From an uncultured Candidatus Saccharibacteria bacterium (GTDB taxonomy: Bacteria; Patescibacteriota; Saccharimonadia; Saccharimonadales; Saccharimonadaceae), in assembly GCA_937876715.1 (NCBI GenBank), contig CALEGA010000062.1:1-18725 (forward strand): 18,725 bases of DNA, in the 5' to 3' direction. Shown here in pieces: positions 6,924-12,714 of the stretch. The position numbers and the translations under genes are program-made. Below the pieces are notes generated by a model, which had not been told where the DNA came from, did not search any database, and was given only the letters and a program-made list of their open reading frames with translations. The stretch's first letter is position 1. Each line of letters starts with the position of its first letter.

Positions 6924-7163
6924 TTAAACCGCGAGTGCTTTGAGTGCTTTTTTGAGCGCGGGACGGTCGAAGCCGACAATGCGGTTGATTTCTTTGCCGT
7001 CATTGTCGAGAATGAGCGTGGTGGGGACGGACGAGATGCCAAGGTCGATAGCTTCGGGAGATGTGACGGCGTCGACTTCTTCGTATTTGACGTTTTGGTG
7101 GTCTAGCCAATCGAGCAAGGCGTGGCAATAGACGCAAGTTGGGGTGGTATAAACTTTTATCAT
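6924..7163 (-). CDS. Glutaredoxin/NrdH-like thiol redox protein
   Basis: A 79-residue thioredoxin-fold protein that would reduce disulfides in the cytoplasm. The N-terminal strand leads into the active-site CVYC (Cys10 to Cys13) in VYTTPTCVYCHALLDWL. The cis-proline Pro47 lies in ISSVPTTLI, followed by the NDGKEINRIVGF hairpin and a C-terminal helix. The size fits glutaredoxin or NrdH. The CVYC motif differs from the CPYC of classical glutaredoxins, so its electron donor (glutathione, thioredoxin reductase or another) is open. The start at 7163 lies 6 bases after an extended -10, so it is predicted to be leaderless. Confidence 0.88.
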   Translation of the reverse strand: MIKVYTTPTCVYCHALLDWLDHQNVKYEEVDAVTSPEAIDLGISSVPTTLILDNDGKEINRIVGFDRPALKKALKALAV

Positions 7164-7169
7164 ACGTAC

Positions 7170-7178
7170 ATTATAACA
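7170..7178 (-). promoter_or_regulatory. Extended -10 promoter of the glutaredoxin gene (leaderless)
   Basis: TGT-TATAAT on the minus strand, ending 6 bases before the ATG at 7163. It begins 1 base away from the outer arm of the inverted-repeat element at 7180-7310. Confidence 0.72.
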
Positions 7179-7179
7179 C

Positions 7180-7310
7180 GGTCGGCTATAACGGCGAAGG
7201 TACTTAGTCGGGCACAGGTCGCGCCAGCCCGTCGTTACGGGTGTCGCGCCTTTTTGCTCGGTCGTAACCTGCGCACAGCCCGACGGTAAGTACCATTCGC
7301 CTCGCCGACC
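7180..7310. repeat. GC-rich long inverted-repeat (hairpin) element, 131 nt
   Basis: Four successive blocks on the left pair with four on the right in nested order: GGTCGGC 7180-7186 with 7304-7310; GGCGAA 7193-7198 with 7296-7301; GGTACTTA 7199-7206 with 7287-7294; GTCGGGC 7207-7213 with 7278-7284. That is 28 perfect base pairs with small internal loops. The inner 64 bases hold further pairing: CAGGT with ACCTG, CCCGT with ACGGG around a 4-base loop, CGCG with CGCG, and a T5 run at 7251-7255. By count, 83 of 131 bases are G or C, far above the adjoining kinase 3' end. The element fills the gap between the kinase stop codon (sharing base 7310) and the glutaredoxin promoter. No open frame of note and no flanking target duplication is visible. 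The function is unknown. Confidence 0.75.
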
Positions 7311-8260
7311 TAATTGAACCGTAATTCGAACGATGTCAATTCGTCAGACGAGACTTTTATTTCCCAATTATTCCTTTTTGCTAATGAATTTGCTATAGAA
7401 AGGCCTAAGCCAGAACCGGGATTGCTTTTATCTACTTGATAAAACCTGTCAAAAACATGATTAATTTTATCTTTTGGAATTATCGAACCATCATTTGAAA
7501 TTGCTAGTTTTTTACCATCTATATTTATTATTATCTTTTTATTACAATATTTTATTGCATTATCTAATAATATTTCAAATATTTCCTTGTAATCCTGTTT
7601 GTTAGTTTTTATTTTTTTATTAACACAATTATATTTTATATTTATTTTCTTCTGTTCGAGGCGGGATTTGAAAGAGTTGAGGACGGATTGGCTAACGCGT
7701 TTTAAATCAAATTCTTCGACGGTGAGAGTTTCTTGGAAAGTGTCGGTTTTAGCAAGGCGGAGGAGAGCGAGGTTCAAAGTTTCGATTTTGTCGGCTTCGA
7801 GCTCGATGTTTTTAATCCAGTGGTTTTTTTCGCTGAGGTCGGCAGCTTCGAGATTTGCTTTGATTGCCGCGACTGGGGTTTTGATTTCGTGGGAGGCGTT
7901 GGCGATGAAGATTTTTTGCGCTTCGTAGGCGGTTTTGACGGGCTTGATGGCTTGTTCGGCGGAGAAGTAGGAAGCGATGGCGACGATGAGCTCGACGGCG
8001 ACGCCGGTGGCGATGAGAGTGACGAGGAGAGAGTTGAGGTTTGCTTCGCGGTCAGCGAGGATGCGTTCTTCCATAATTTGGCGGAAAGAAGTAGAACTGC
8101 CGTCGTCGCGTAGGAATTCAATGGTGGTGCCAATTGGTGCAGGTTTGCGTTCGGAGGAGTTTTTAGCGACGAAGTAAACGGCGGAAAAAGCGACGAGCAA
8201 AATGACGGAGGTGGTGATGAGATTAATGAGGATGAAGTGGTTGCGGAGTTTTTTGAACAT
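7310..8260 (-). CDS. Sensor histidine kinase (two-component system)
   Basis: A 316-residue membrane sensor kinase. Transmembrane helices lie at about 9-32 and 80-101, bracketing an extracytoplasmic sensor region of under 50 residues. Next come the HisKA dimerisation helix with phospho-acceptor His124 (NASHEIKTPVAAIKAN), the N box with Asn234 (LLDNAIKY), the SNDGSII motif (255-261), the F box (VFDRFYQVD) and the G2 box GSGLGLSIAN (282-291). All catalytic boxes are present. It starts 4 bases after the response-regulator stop without a clear Shine-Dalgarno, so it is translationally coupled or uses an internal TAAAAT 6 bases before the ATG. The 3' third, coding for the ATPase domain (from about residue 202), is very AT-rich compared with the rest, suggesting a domain acquired by recombination. 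Confidence 0.94.
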   Translation of the reverse strand: MFKKLRNHFILINLITTSVILLVAFSAVYFVAKNSSERKPAPIGTTIEFLRDDGSSTSFRQIMEERILADREANLNSLLVTLIATGVAVELIVAIASYFSAEQAIKPVKTAYEAQKIFIANASHEIKTPVAAIKANLEAADLSEKNHWIKNIELEADKIETLNLALLRLAKTDTFQETLTVEEFDLKRVSQSVLNSFKSRLEQKKINIKYNCVNKKIKTNKQDYKEIFEILLDNAIKYCNKKIIINIDGKKLAISNDGSIIPKDKINHVFDRFYQVDKSNPGSGLGLSIANSLAKRNNWEIKVSSDELTSFELRFN

Positions 8261-8264
8261 AGTT

Positions 8265-8924
8265 CTATTTTATAACAAGTTTGTAACCAAGACTACGGAC
8301 GGTTTTGATTTCTACCTTGCTGTCGAGTTGTTTGAGCTTTTTGCGGAGGTAGGACATATAGACTTCGACGTAGTTGTCTTCGGCGAGCATATCGGCACCC
8401 CAGACGTGGGCGAGAATGTAGTCTTTTTGGACGGTTTTGTTGCCGGAGTCAATGAGCATTTTGAGGATTTCCGCTTCCTTTTCGGTGAGCGACTCGTCGT
8501 TGAGCGTGCGGTTGGTGTAGTCAAATTCGAGGTCGGCGAATTTGATGGTTTTGGTTTCACGGAGAGCGGGACGACGGGCGAGAGCGTTCAAGCGGGCGAT
8601 GAGCTCGCTGGTCTTGAAAGGTTTGGCGAGGTAATCGTCGGCGCCGATTTCCAGACCTTTGATTTTATCTTCGACTTCGCTCAAAGCGGAGAGCATAATG
8701 ACGGGGGTTTTAATTCCCTGCTTGCGGATGATTTCGAGGATTTCCAGACCGGATATTTTCGGGAGCATAATGTCGAGCACTAAGCAATCATAAACCGGTT
8801 TTTTGGCGAGTCTTAAGCCCTCTTCGCCGTCTTCCGCCCAATCGACGTTGATGTTGGCTTTTTTAAGCAAGTGAGTGACGGCGTCGGCTAAGATTTTTTC
8901 GTCTTCTACGTATAATATTCTCAT
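8265..8924 (-). CDS. OmpR/PhoB-family response regulator
   Basis: A 219-residue DNA-binding response regulator, partner of the kinase directly downstream. The receiver domain (1 to about 118) has the acidic pocket EDE (7-9), phospho-acceptor Asp51 (VLDIMLP) and the conserved Lys101 (DDYLAKPF). The C-terminal winged helix (about 125-219) carries the family pattern LTEKEAEILKMLI, VWGAD, VEVYMSYLRKKL and IKTVRSLGYKL. The start is supported by AAGGAAA 7-8 bases upstream. Its promoter region holds a tandem CTTAAAA-type box identical in layout to the one before the htrA operon. Autoregulation and control of htrA are therefore inferred. Confidence 0.95.
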   Translation of the reverse strand: MRILYVEDEKILADAVTHLLKKANINVDWAEDGEEGLRLAKKPVYDCLVLDIMLPKISGLEILEIIRKQGIKTPVIMLSALSEVEDKIKGLEIGADDYLAKPFKTSELIARLNALARRPALRETKTIKFADLEFDYTNRTLNDESLTEKEAEILKMLIDSGNKTVQKDYILAHVWGADMLAEDNYVEVYMSYLRKKLKQLDSKVEIKTVRSLGYKLVIK

Positions 8925-8940
8925 TTTCAGTTTCCTTGTT

Positions 8941-8956
8941 TATAATATATATTATA
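8941..8956. promoter_or_regulatory. Palindromic double -10 in the divergent region
   Basis: TATAATATATATTATA is a perfect 16-base palindrome that gives one TATAAT to each strand: 8951-8956 for the response-regulator operon (minus) and 8941-8946 for the flavin-binding protein gene (plus). The minus-strand element lies about 9 bases from the direct-repeat box. The plus-strand element implies a leader of about 45 bases for the gene at 8999. Confidence 0.5.
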
Positions 8957-8965
8957 TATAGAAAG

Positions 8966-8985
8966 CTTAAAATCAACCTTAAAAA
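8966..8985 (-). promoter_or_regulatory. Putative response-regulator box (autoregulatory site)
   Basis: CTTAAAAT (8966-8973), 4 bases, CTTAAAAA (8978-8985), the same 12-base period as at 5712-5731. On the minus strand it ends 9 bases before TATAAT of the response-regulator promoter. On the plus strand it lies between the -10 and the ATG of the gene at 8999, where bound protein could act as a block. Confidence 0.55.
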
Positions 8986-8998
8986 ATTTGGAGGAAAT

Positions 8999-9334
8999 AT
9001 GGAAAACTCAGAAATCGTAGATGCGCTGTCGGGCGTGTGGTATCTTGCAACGGCAGAAGATGACCAGCCGCACGTGCGACCGTTGGACAAGGCGGCAGAA
9101 GTGGGCGGGAAAGTTTATTTCGGGACGGTGCGGACGAAGAAAATGTTTGCGCAGATTTTGCAGAACCCGAAAGTGGAGGTGTTTGCGTTGAATGAGTTTG
9201 GTGCGTGCCGGTTTGAGGCGGAGGCGTATGAAGAGGAAGACGAAGCGGTGGCAAAAGAAGCATTCGAGAAGATGGAAAAGCCGATGGATGAGAACTCGGT
9301 AGCAGTGAGATTCGAGAAAATCAGGAAAGTTTAG
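8999..9334 (+). CDS. Pyridoxamine 5'-phosphate oxidase-like FMN split-barrel protein
   Basis: A 111-residue protein of the PNPOx-like split-barrel fold, which usually binds FMN or a related flavin as a dimer. The pattern WYLATAEDDQPHVRPLD (about 14-30), KVYFGTVRTKKMFAQILQNPKVEVFAL (about 38-64) and a C-terminal FEAEAY strand fit the family. It is shorter than true pyridoxamine phosphate oxidase, and the exact substrate is unknown. The ATG at 8999 follows GGAGG (8990-8994), so the longer frame from 8936 is rejected. Its upstream region is shared with the response-regulator operon and holds the direct-repeat box. Its stop codon overlaps that of the convergent transporter gene by 4 bases. Confidence 0.82.
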   Translation: MENSEIVDALSGVWYLATAEDDQPHVRPLDKAAEVGGKVYFGTVRTKKMFAQILQNPKVEVFALNEFGACRFEAEAYEEEDEAVAKEAFEKMEKPMDENSVAVRFEKIRKV

Positions 9335-10449
9335 CTTCGGAGTTTTCTAATAGTGGGGATTTCTTCGACGAGGACTTTGATGCAGCCGGCGATAGGTATG
9401 GCGACGATAGCGCCAAGTAAGCCGAAGGTGTAGGTGCCGAGAATCATTGCCATTAAGATAATAACTGGGCGGAGGTTAAGCGCGTTGCCTTGGAGCTTCG
9501 GCGCGAAGATGTTGACTTCGATGAAGCCATAGACGATGTAGAAGGCGAGCCAGATGATGGCGACGATGGGGTTGTTGAAGATGAGGATGAGGGTGACAAG
9601 GGAGGCGCCGATGACTTGTCCGAACATTGGGATAAGGTAGAAAGTCATTGTAATCAGACCCATCGGGAGGGCGAGGCGCGTTTCGATGCCGAAGATGAGG
9701 CAGAGGGCGAAGACGGAAAGCGCTGTGACGGTGCCGTCGAGGAGGGCGATGAGGACTTGTCGGCTGAAGAAAGTGGAGACGACGTTGGTCATCTTTTTGG
9801 TGATGATGCGCGCTTCGGTGATGGCGCGGATGTCAGTGTCTTTTTCTTCTTTCATGTCTTTTTTGGATTTTTTAGCACCAAGCGTGTTCCAAAGTGAGTT
9901 GACGAGGCTTGGTCCGTCGAGGAGGAGGAAGAGAGTGAGAACGAGGGTGATGACCGCTTTGCCGACGATGCCACCGACGGTGGTGAGGCCGGAGATGACG
10001 CCAGCGCCGAGCGAGCCGAGCAAGCCGTGGGAAAGTTCTTCGATTGACTTGACGATTTCGCCGGAGAGATTTTCGATGCCGAAAGATTGACCGATACTGT
10101 TGAGACCGGAGAGGTCGGCGTGTTCGACGGTTTCGGGGAGAGTGGAGAGGAATTTGGCAAATTCGGTGACGATGACGGGAGCGATGGCGGCGACGATGCC
10201 GGCGATGACGAGGAGGACGATGATGTAAGCGAGGACGGAGGCGAGGCGAGATTGAGTCTTCTTGCCGATGAGGTGGTCAACTTTTTGCGCGAGCGGGCGA
10301 ATAGCAAGAGCGAGTAAGGCGGCGATGCCGATGATGGCGAGTGCTTCAGAAGCGCGAATGACAAAGAATGTTAAAAGCACCAAACCTAAAATAACGAGCC
10401 AAAAGCGAATGAATGTTTTAGTTTCGATTTCGACAATCTGTCGGGACAT
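9331..10449 (-). CDS. AI-2E family transporter (UPF0118-type permease)
   Basis: A 372-residue polytopic membrane protein of the AI-2E/PerM family. Two N-terminal helices (about 15-52: VILGLVLLTFFVIR, ALAIIGIAALLALAIRPL) are followed by the family's helix pair, a charged cytoplasmic stretch (about 200-215, KKSKKDMKEEKD) and a C-terminal set of helices with the conserved run IPMFGQVIGASL. Members have been linked to export of autoinducer-2 or to Na+/H+ exchange; the name does not prove a substrate. The start at 10449 follows AGGAGGT (10460-10454). The gene stands alone, divergent from queA, and overlaps the stop of the convergent gene by 4 bases. Confidence 0.9.
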   Translation of the reverse strand: MSRQIVEIETKTFIRFWLVILGLVLLTFFVIRASEALAIIGIAALLALAIRPLAQKVDHLIGKKTQSRLASVLAYIIVLLVIAGIVAAIAPVIVTEFAKFLSTLPETVEHADLSGLNSIGQSFGIENLSGEIVKSIEELSHGLLGSLGAGVISGLTTVGGIVGKAVITLVLTLFLLLDGPSLVNSLWNTLGAKKSKKDMKEEKDTDIRAITEARIITKKMTNVVSTFFSRQVLIALLDGTVTALSVFALCLIFGIETRLALPMGLITMTFYLIPMFGQVIGASLVTLILIFNNPIVAIIWLAFYIVYGFIEVNIFAPKLQGNALNLRPVIILMAMILGTYTFGLLGAIVAIPIAGCIKVLVEEIPTIRKLRS

Positions 10450-10471
10450 AATGACCTCCTAATATCCTTAT

Positions 10472-10487
10472 ATTATATATAATAGCA
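10472..10487 (-). promoter_or_regulatory. Promoter region of the AI-2E family gene
   Basis: The minus strand has TGC-TATTAT (10487-10479) and a second TATAAT (10477-10472). Either gives a leader of roughly 15-25 bases that includes the Shine-Dalgarno. Confidence 0.45.
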
Positions 10488-10512
10488 TATGTTTTCTATT
10501 TTTGGGGAAAAA

Positions 10513-10521
10513 TGGTAAAAT
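10513..10521 (+). promoter_or_regulatory. Extended -10 promoter of queA-tgt (leaderless)
   Basis: TGG-TAAAAT with the hexamer at 10516-10521. ATG at 10529 follows after 7 bases. This fixes the queA start at 10529 and not at the upstream in-frame TTG at 10502, which precedes the promoter. Confidence 0.65.
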
Positions 10522-10528
10522 ATTGCCA

Positions 10529-11527
10529 ATGTTAGTCAGTGATTTTAACTATGATTTACCTGAGGAGCGGATTGCGAAATTTCCGCCAAAAGAGCGTGGT
10601 TCGACGCGGCTTTGTGTTTTGAAGCGCGAGTCGGGGGAGATAGTTGATTCGTATTATCGGCAACTTGATGAGTGGTTGAGAGCGGGGGATGTTTTGATTT
10701 TGAACGATACGAAAGTGATGCAATCACGGCTGTTTTGCGAATTGCCGGACGGTCGGGCGCGCGAGCTAGTGGTGTTGGAAAAGCACGGCGACGAAGAGCA
10801 GCGCGTGATGTACCGCGGGAAGTTGCACGAGGGAGATGTTTTGACCGTGAAAGGGAGTGCCGAAAAAGTGGAAGTGTTGAAGATTTTGGACAACGGGATT
10901 GCGGAAGTGTCGGGAGATTTGCAGGGGTTAGCGGAGAAGTATGGCTCGGTGCCGTTGCCGCCGTATCTGCATCGCGACGCGACGGAGGACGACAAGAAGC
11001 GGTATCAGACGGTGTGGGCGAAAAATATGGGGAGTGCGGCGGCGCCAACCGCGTCGTTGAATATGACGGATGAGTTGCTTGCGCGGTTGCGAGAGAAAGG
11101 GGTGAAGATTTGTTATTTGACTTTGCACGTTGGGCTAGGGACGTTTTTGCCAATTCGGACGGATGAGGTGGAGGCGCACAAGATGCATTCGGAGTGGTTT
11201 GAAATTCCCGCCGAGACTTTGGCGGCGATTGAGGAAGCGAAGAAGTCGGGCGGACGCGTGGTGGCGGTAGGAACGACAGTGGCACGGACGTTGGAGTATT
11301 ATGCGGTTTCCGGCAAGACTAGTGGCGAGGACGATATATTTATTTACCCTGGGTTTAAGTTTAAGATGGTGGATGCGCTGGTGACAAATTTTCACGCGCC
11401 AAAATCGACGGTACTGATGTTGGCGGCGGCGTTTGCGGGATGGGAAAATTTACACCGCACTTATGACCACTGCGTCGCGAACGGCTATAACTTTTTGAGT
11501 TATGGGGATTCGATGTTGATATGTTGA
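10529..11527 (+). CDS. queA: S-adenosylmethionine:tRNA ribosyltransferase-isomerase
   Basis: QueA moves the ribosyl part of SAM onto preQ1 at tRNA position 34 to form epoxyqueuosine. The 332-residue product starts MLVSDFNYDLPEERIA, the family's usual first motif. It continues with ILNDTKVMQSRL, the GSAAAPTASLN block (about 170-180; most QueA have H where N ends this run), LHVGLGTF, and the C-terminal NFHAPKSTVLMLAAAF and NFLSYGDSMLI. The start at 10529 is chosen over a TTG at 10502 because it matches the family N-terminus and the promoter spacing. It overlaps tgt by 7 bases, so the two enzymes of the Q pathway that act on tRNA are co-translated. It ends in TGA. Confidence 0.95.
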   Translation: MLVSDFNYDLPEERIAKFPPKERGSTRLCVLKRESGEIVDSYYRQLDEWLRAGDVLILNDTKVMQSRLFCELPDGRARELVVLEKHGDEEQRVMYRGKLHEGDVLTVKGSAEKVEVLKILDNGIAEVSGDLQGLAEKYGSVPLPPYLHRDATEDDKKRYQTVWAKNMGSAAAPTASLNMTDELLARLREKGVKICYLTLHVGLGTFLPIRTDEVEAHKMHSEWFEIPAETLAAIEEAKKSGGRVVAVGTTVARTLEYYAVSGKTSGEDDIFIYPGFKFKMVDALVTNFHAPKSTVLMLAAAFAGWENLHRTYDHCVANGYNFLSYGDSMLIC

Positions 11528-12645
11528 AATTTGAGATTTTAAAAAGAGACGGTTTAGCGAGAGTGGGGGTGATGCATACGCCGCACGGCGACATCAAGAC
11601 ACCGGCTTTTGTGGGCGCGGCGACGCGGGCGACGGTGAAGGCGCTGACTTTTGCGGAAATGAACGAGCTAGGCTCGCAGGCGGTGCTGGCGAATACATAT
11701 CATTTATTTTTGGCGCCTGGTGGCGAGTTGATTCGCGAGGGTGGTGGGTTGGCAGAGTTTACGGGGTGGCATAAACCGACGTTTACGGATAGTGGCGGGT
11801 TCCAGATTTTTAGTTTGCCGAATGTGAAAATTTCCGAGGAGGGTGCGGAGTTCAAGAGCCATATTGACGGGCGGAAGTTTTTGATGACGCCGGAGAGTTC
11901 AATGCAGACGCAGTGGCAGATTGGCGCGGATATTCATATGGCGTTTGACCAGTTGGCGAAGAGCGAGTCACGCGAAGATATGCAGCGGGCGATGGCGCAG
12001 ACGCATCGGTGGCTGACGCGCTGTGTTGCTGAGCACGAGCGGTTAGAGAAAGAGTATTTGACGCAGGGATTGCCAGAGCAGTACTTGTTTGCCGTGGTGC
12101 AGGGCGGGACGTTTTTGGATTTGCGACGGGAGAGCGCGGAGTTCGAGGGGGAGTTGGAAGTGGATGGGTATGGCATTGGCGGAGTGTTTACTGCTGATGG
12201 GATGGACGAGATGTTGAAGACGGTGTGTCCGATTTTGCCGGAGACCCGACCGCGACATTTGTTGGGGATGGGACAGGAACCGCGCGACTTGTTTATCGGT
12301 GCGGAGTTCGGGTGCGATACGTTTGATTGCGTTGGTCCGACGCGGATGGCTCGGAACGGGTCGCTTTATACGTTGGACGGGCGAGTGAACATTAAGAATG
12401 CTAAGTTTAAACACGATTTTACGCCAGTGATGGCGGATTGTGGTTGTGAGTGTTGTAAGAATTATACGCGCGCGTATTTGCATCATTTGTTTAAAGTGGA
12501 TGAGATTACGGCGAAAGTGCTAGCATCGATTCATAACGAGTATTTTGTGGTAACGGTGGTGGATAAAATTCGTGATTCCCTGCTTGATGGGAGTTTTCAA
12601 GAGTATAAGAAAGAGTTTTTGAGTCGGTATTACGGTAATCTTTGA
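11521..12645 (+). CDS. tgt: Queuine/preQ1 tRNA-guanine transglycosylase
   Basis: Tgt swaps guanine 34 of GUN-anticodon tRNAs for preQ1, the step before QueA. Of 374 residues, Asp90 lies in TDSGGFQIFSL. The nucleophile Asp269 is in FDCVGPTRMARNG, where Gly follows Val instead of the frequent Met or Leu. The zinc ligands are Cys307, Cys309, Cys312 (CGCECC) and His338 (SIHNEY). QGGTF and GIGGVF line the base pocket. The length equals the family norm. It overlaps queA by 7 bases, and no separate promoter is seen. No preQ1 synthesis gene lies in this window, so the base may be salvaged. Confidence 0.96.
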   Translation: MLKFEILKRDGLARVGVMHTPHGDIKTPAFVGAATRATVKALTFAEMNELGSQAVLANTYHLFLAPGGELIREGGGLAEFTGWHKPTFTDSGGFQIFSLPNVKISEEGAEFKSHIDGRKFLMTPESSMQTQWQIGADIHMAFDQLAKSESREDMQRAMAQTHRWLTRCVAEHERLEKEYLTQGLPEQYLFAVVQGGTFLDLRRESAEFEGELEVDGYGIGGVFTADGMDEMLKTVCPILPETRPRHLLGMGQEPRDLFIGAEFGCDTFDCVGPTRMARNGSLYTLDGRVNIKNAKFKHDFTPVMADCGCECCKNYTRAYLHHLFKVDEITAKVLASIHNEYFVVTVVDKIRDSLLDGSFQEYKKEFLSRYYGNL

Positions 12646-12661
12646 TATTCCTTAGGTTATC

Positions 12662-12670
12662 TGTTATAAT
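12662..12670 (+). promoter_or_regulatory. Extended -10 promoter of the QEGLA-type peptidase gene
   Basis: TGT-TATAAT with the hexamer at 12665-12670, starting 17 bases after the tgt stop. Here a leader of about 38 bases follows, with AAGGAAG (12700-12706) before the start codon. Confidence 0.7.
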
Positions 12671-12714
12671 CTAAAAATCTCGCAGAGAACTTTTACAGAA
12701 AGGAAGTGTTTTAG

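Noticed and set aside
7180..7310. Inverted repeat as an insertion sequence, SRP RNA, 6S RNA or tmRNA
   Set aside because: There is no transposase frame and no flanking duplication, the SRP GGAAG loop and tmRNA tRNA-like ends are absent, and 6S could not be supported without a search.
8936..8998. N-terminal extension of the flavin-binding protein from 8936
   Set aside because: It runs through the AT-rich promoter palindrome and the direct-repeat box. The ATG at 8999 has a good Shine-Dalgarno and starts the family-like sequence.
10502..10528. Longer queA N-terminus from TTG at 10502
   Set aside because: The -10 (10516-10521) lies inside this extension, and the family N-terminus begins at the ATG at 10529.
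11354..11365. TTTAAGTTTAAG as a third response-regulator site
   Set aside because: It has a 6-base period and not 12, and it lies inside queA coding for Phe-Lys-Phe-Lys.
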